A stretch of DNA of 32,660 nt from JBFGCM01 sp041581135. GTDB lineage: Bacteria; Actinomycetota; Acidimicrobiia; Spongiisociales; UBA5794. A model generated the notes under the pieces. That model saw only the letters and a program-made list of their open reading frames with translations. It searched no databases and was not told the DNA's origin. Shown piece after piece: positions 31,111 through 32,660 of this stretch. The position numbers and the translations under genes are program-made. Where the stretch lies: positions 1-32,660 of the forward strand of contig JBFGCM010000037.1 of assembly GCA_041581135.1 (NCBI GenBank). The letters run 5' to 3'. Numbering within the stretch: position 1 is the stretch's first letter; the number at the start of each line of letters is the position of its first letter.

Positions 31111-32660
31111 CGACCACCGCCGAGACCGCCGGGGCTACCAGAACCGAGGTCGAGTCGCCCTTCGTCGGCCTCATCCCGTACCGCGAAGCAGATGCCGAGT
31201 ACTTCTTCGGCCGCGAGCGCGAGATCGAGCTGATTGCTGACAACCTGCTGGCCAGCCGACTGACGCTCCTTTACGGGCCCAGTGGGGTGGGCAAGAGCTC
31301 TGTGCTGTACGCCGGGGTCCTCCCGCACCTGCGCCGGCTAGCGGTCGAGGAGGCAGTCGACGGGACCCCTGAGTTCGAGGTGGTGGTGCTGGCGTCGTGG
31401 CGCGACGACGCCCTCGGCGCGTTGGAGCAGGCAATCGCGGCACACGTCGGTGAACCTGAGGCCACCCCCGACGGGCAAACACTCCGAGACCGTCTCACCT
31501 GGTGGACCGAGCGCCTGGATCGCGACCTCCTCGTCATCCTCGACCAGTTCGAGGAGTACGCGATGTACCACCCCGACGAGGACGGCCCCGGCACCCTCGC
31601 CGGAGAGCTTCCGGGCGCCGTGAACGACATCGACTCACGCGTGAACTTCCTCATCTCGATTCGGGACGATGCACTGGCGACGCTCGACCGGTTCAAGGGG
31701 CGGATACCGACGCTCTTCGACAACTACCTGCGCATCGAGCACCTGGGCCTCCAGGCGGGACGGACAGCCGTGGCGGGACCCATCGAGCGCTACAACCAGA
31801 AGACGCCCGAAGAAGTGTCCATCGAACCTCAGCTGGTGGAGCGAGTGCTCCACGAGGTGCGCGTCGACCAGATCGTGGGCAGCGGCCCCGACGGCGTCAT
31901 CGACCTCGAGGATCCGCGGGTGGACGTAGCCATCGAGACCTCTCAGCTCCAGCTCGTGATGACCCACATCTGGGAGTTCGAGAAGGCCGCCGGCTCCAAC
32001 GTGCTCCGGCTCAGCTCACTGGAGGAGCTCGGGGGCGCCGCCCACATCGTCAGCAGCCACCTGGACGAGGCGATGACCAAGCTGAGCGAGGAGCAGCGTC
32101 ACCTCGCATCCGCGATCTTCGCCCACCTGGTGACCCCCTCGGGCACCAAGATCGCCCACTCGGTGTCGGATCTGGCGGCGTGGGCCGATGCCGAGCAGGC
32201 GAAAGTGGAGGCCGTACTCGAGCGTCTGTCCGCCGGCGACCTGCGGATCCTGCGCCCGGTGCCGCCACCGCCGGATCGACCGGACGAGGCTCGATACGAG
32301 ATCTTCCACGATGTGCTGGCCGGCGCGGTCGGAGCCTGGCGGACGGAGCACGAACACGGCCACGAGCTGGAGGAGACCAAACGGGCTTGGCAGGCCGAGA
32401 GAAGGGCATCGCGGCGCAAGGTGATGCGGCGGGTGCTGATCGGCGTCGGGGCGCTTGTCGTGGCGTTCGTCAGTGTGTTGTCGTGGCTTCTGTGGCGGGA
32501 GGCCCAACAAGAGTCCGACCTCCGTGCCGCCGAGACGGCGCGCGCTGAGCAGGAGGCGACCCGAGCCGCCCAGGAGGCGGCGATCAGCGAGTCGCGCGAG
32601 TTGGCCTCGGCGGCGATGGCCGCGCTCAACGTCAACCCTGCTGAGAGCTTGCAGATGGCA
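31107..32660 (+). CDS. nSTAND1-type ATPase with membrane helix, incomplete (C-terminus beyond window)
   Basis: The visible 518 residues begin PFVGLIPYREADAEYFFGRERE, the signature entry of nSTAND1 NTPases. Walker A is GPSGVGKSS at 57-65 and Walker B is LLVILDQFEE at 141-150; ISIRDDALATLDRFKGRIP is the usual sensor region. A helical stretch and YEIFHDVLAGAVGAWR (~395-410) follow, then a single membrane helix (~441-464: VLIGVGALVVAFVSVLSWLLW, in part). An Ala/Glu coiled coil and ALNVNPAESLQMA come last, the usual lead-in to C-terminal WD40 or TPR repeats, which would lie beyond the edge. The ATG overlaps the SIR2 stop by four bases. Such STAND proteins act as threat sensors in conflict systems. 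Confidence 0.87.
   Translation, partial: MTTTAETAGATRTEVESPFVGLIPYREADAEYFFGREREIELIADNLLASRLTLLYGPSGVGKSSVLYAGVLPHLRRLAVEEAVDGTPEFEVVVLASWRDDALGALEQAIAAHVGEPEATPDGQTLRDRLTWWTERLDRDLLVILDQFEEYAMYHPDEDGPGTLAGELPGAVNDIDSRVNFLISIRDDALATLDRFKGRIPTLFDNYLRIEHLGLQAGRTAVAGPIERYNQKTPEEVSIEPQLVERVLHEVRVDQIVGSGPDGVIDLEDPRVDVAIETSQLQLVMTHIWEFEKAAGSNVLRLSSLEELGGAAHIVSSHLDEAMTKLSEEQRHLASAIFAHLVTPSGTKIAHSVSDLAAWADAEQAKVEAVLERLSAGDLRILRPVPPPPDRPDEARYEIFHDVLAGAVGAWRTEHEHGHELEETKRAWQAERRASRRKVMRRVLIGVGALVVAFVSVLSWLLWREAQQESDLRAAETARAEQEATRAAQEAAISESRELASAAMAALNVNPAESLQMA

Overview
The window is GC-rich, densely packed chromosomal DNA that looks actinobacterial, most likely Acidimicrobiia or a close relative. 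Supporting this are a WhiG/FliA-type sigma factor, an actinobacterial DUF2469 gene, F420 (FO synthase) genes, many GTG/TTG starts, Thr-rich lipoproteins, and the gene order ffh-rpsP-khpA-rimM / trmD-rplS-lepB-DUF2469-yraN / comM-dprA-xerC-whiG / rpsB-tsf-pyrH-frr. The organism is inferred from gene content only.

Layout. At 1-2201 (minus) lies a large, incomplete Ala/Glu-rich coiled-coil protein with an internally repetitive tail. The translation and nucleotide block frr-pyrH-tsf-rpsB (2256-4944, minus) follows. An LtrA-like membrane protein (5179-6348, plus) separates it from the sigma factor, tyrosine recombinase and a cytosolic hybrid histidine kinase (6487-9714), then dprA-comM (9801-12298), a DUF3179 lipoprotein and a crotonase (12389-14574). 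Two tiny plus-strand genes (14616-14917) precede yraN, DUF2469, lepB, rplS and trmD (14928-17545, minus).

Between trmD and rimM, which are usually neighbours, sit about 10 kb of extra genes: a YbjQ-like protein, a two-module lipoprotein, separate cofH and cofG, a STAND ATPase, and the most interesting locus of the window, 25429-27294. That locus encodes a 247-residue enzyme of the tetrapyrrole-methylase fold with strong similarity to borosin (OphMA-type) peptide backbone alpha-N-methyltransferases. Upstream of it are three small proteins that share a borosin-binding-like leader domain and a C-terminal D-(R/H)-Y-(I/V) core-like tail. I read this as a split borosin RiPP locus with three precursors, one with two leader domains in tandem, plus a 22-codon relic of a fourth leader overlapping the methyltransferase start.

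The conserved block resumes with rimM-khpA-rpsP-ffh (27388-29914, minus). At the right edge a SIR2-domain protein and an nSTAND1 ATPase (cut by the window end) overlap by four bases and look like a two-gene anti-phage or conflict module.

No rRNA, tRNA, CRISPR array or insertion sequence was recognised. No gene-free stretch exceeds 300 bases; the largest are 4945-5178 and 29915-30159.
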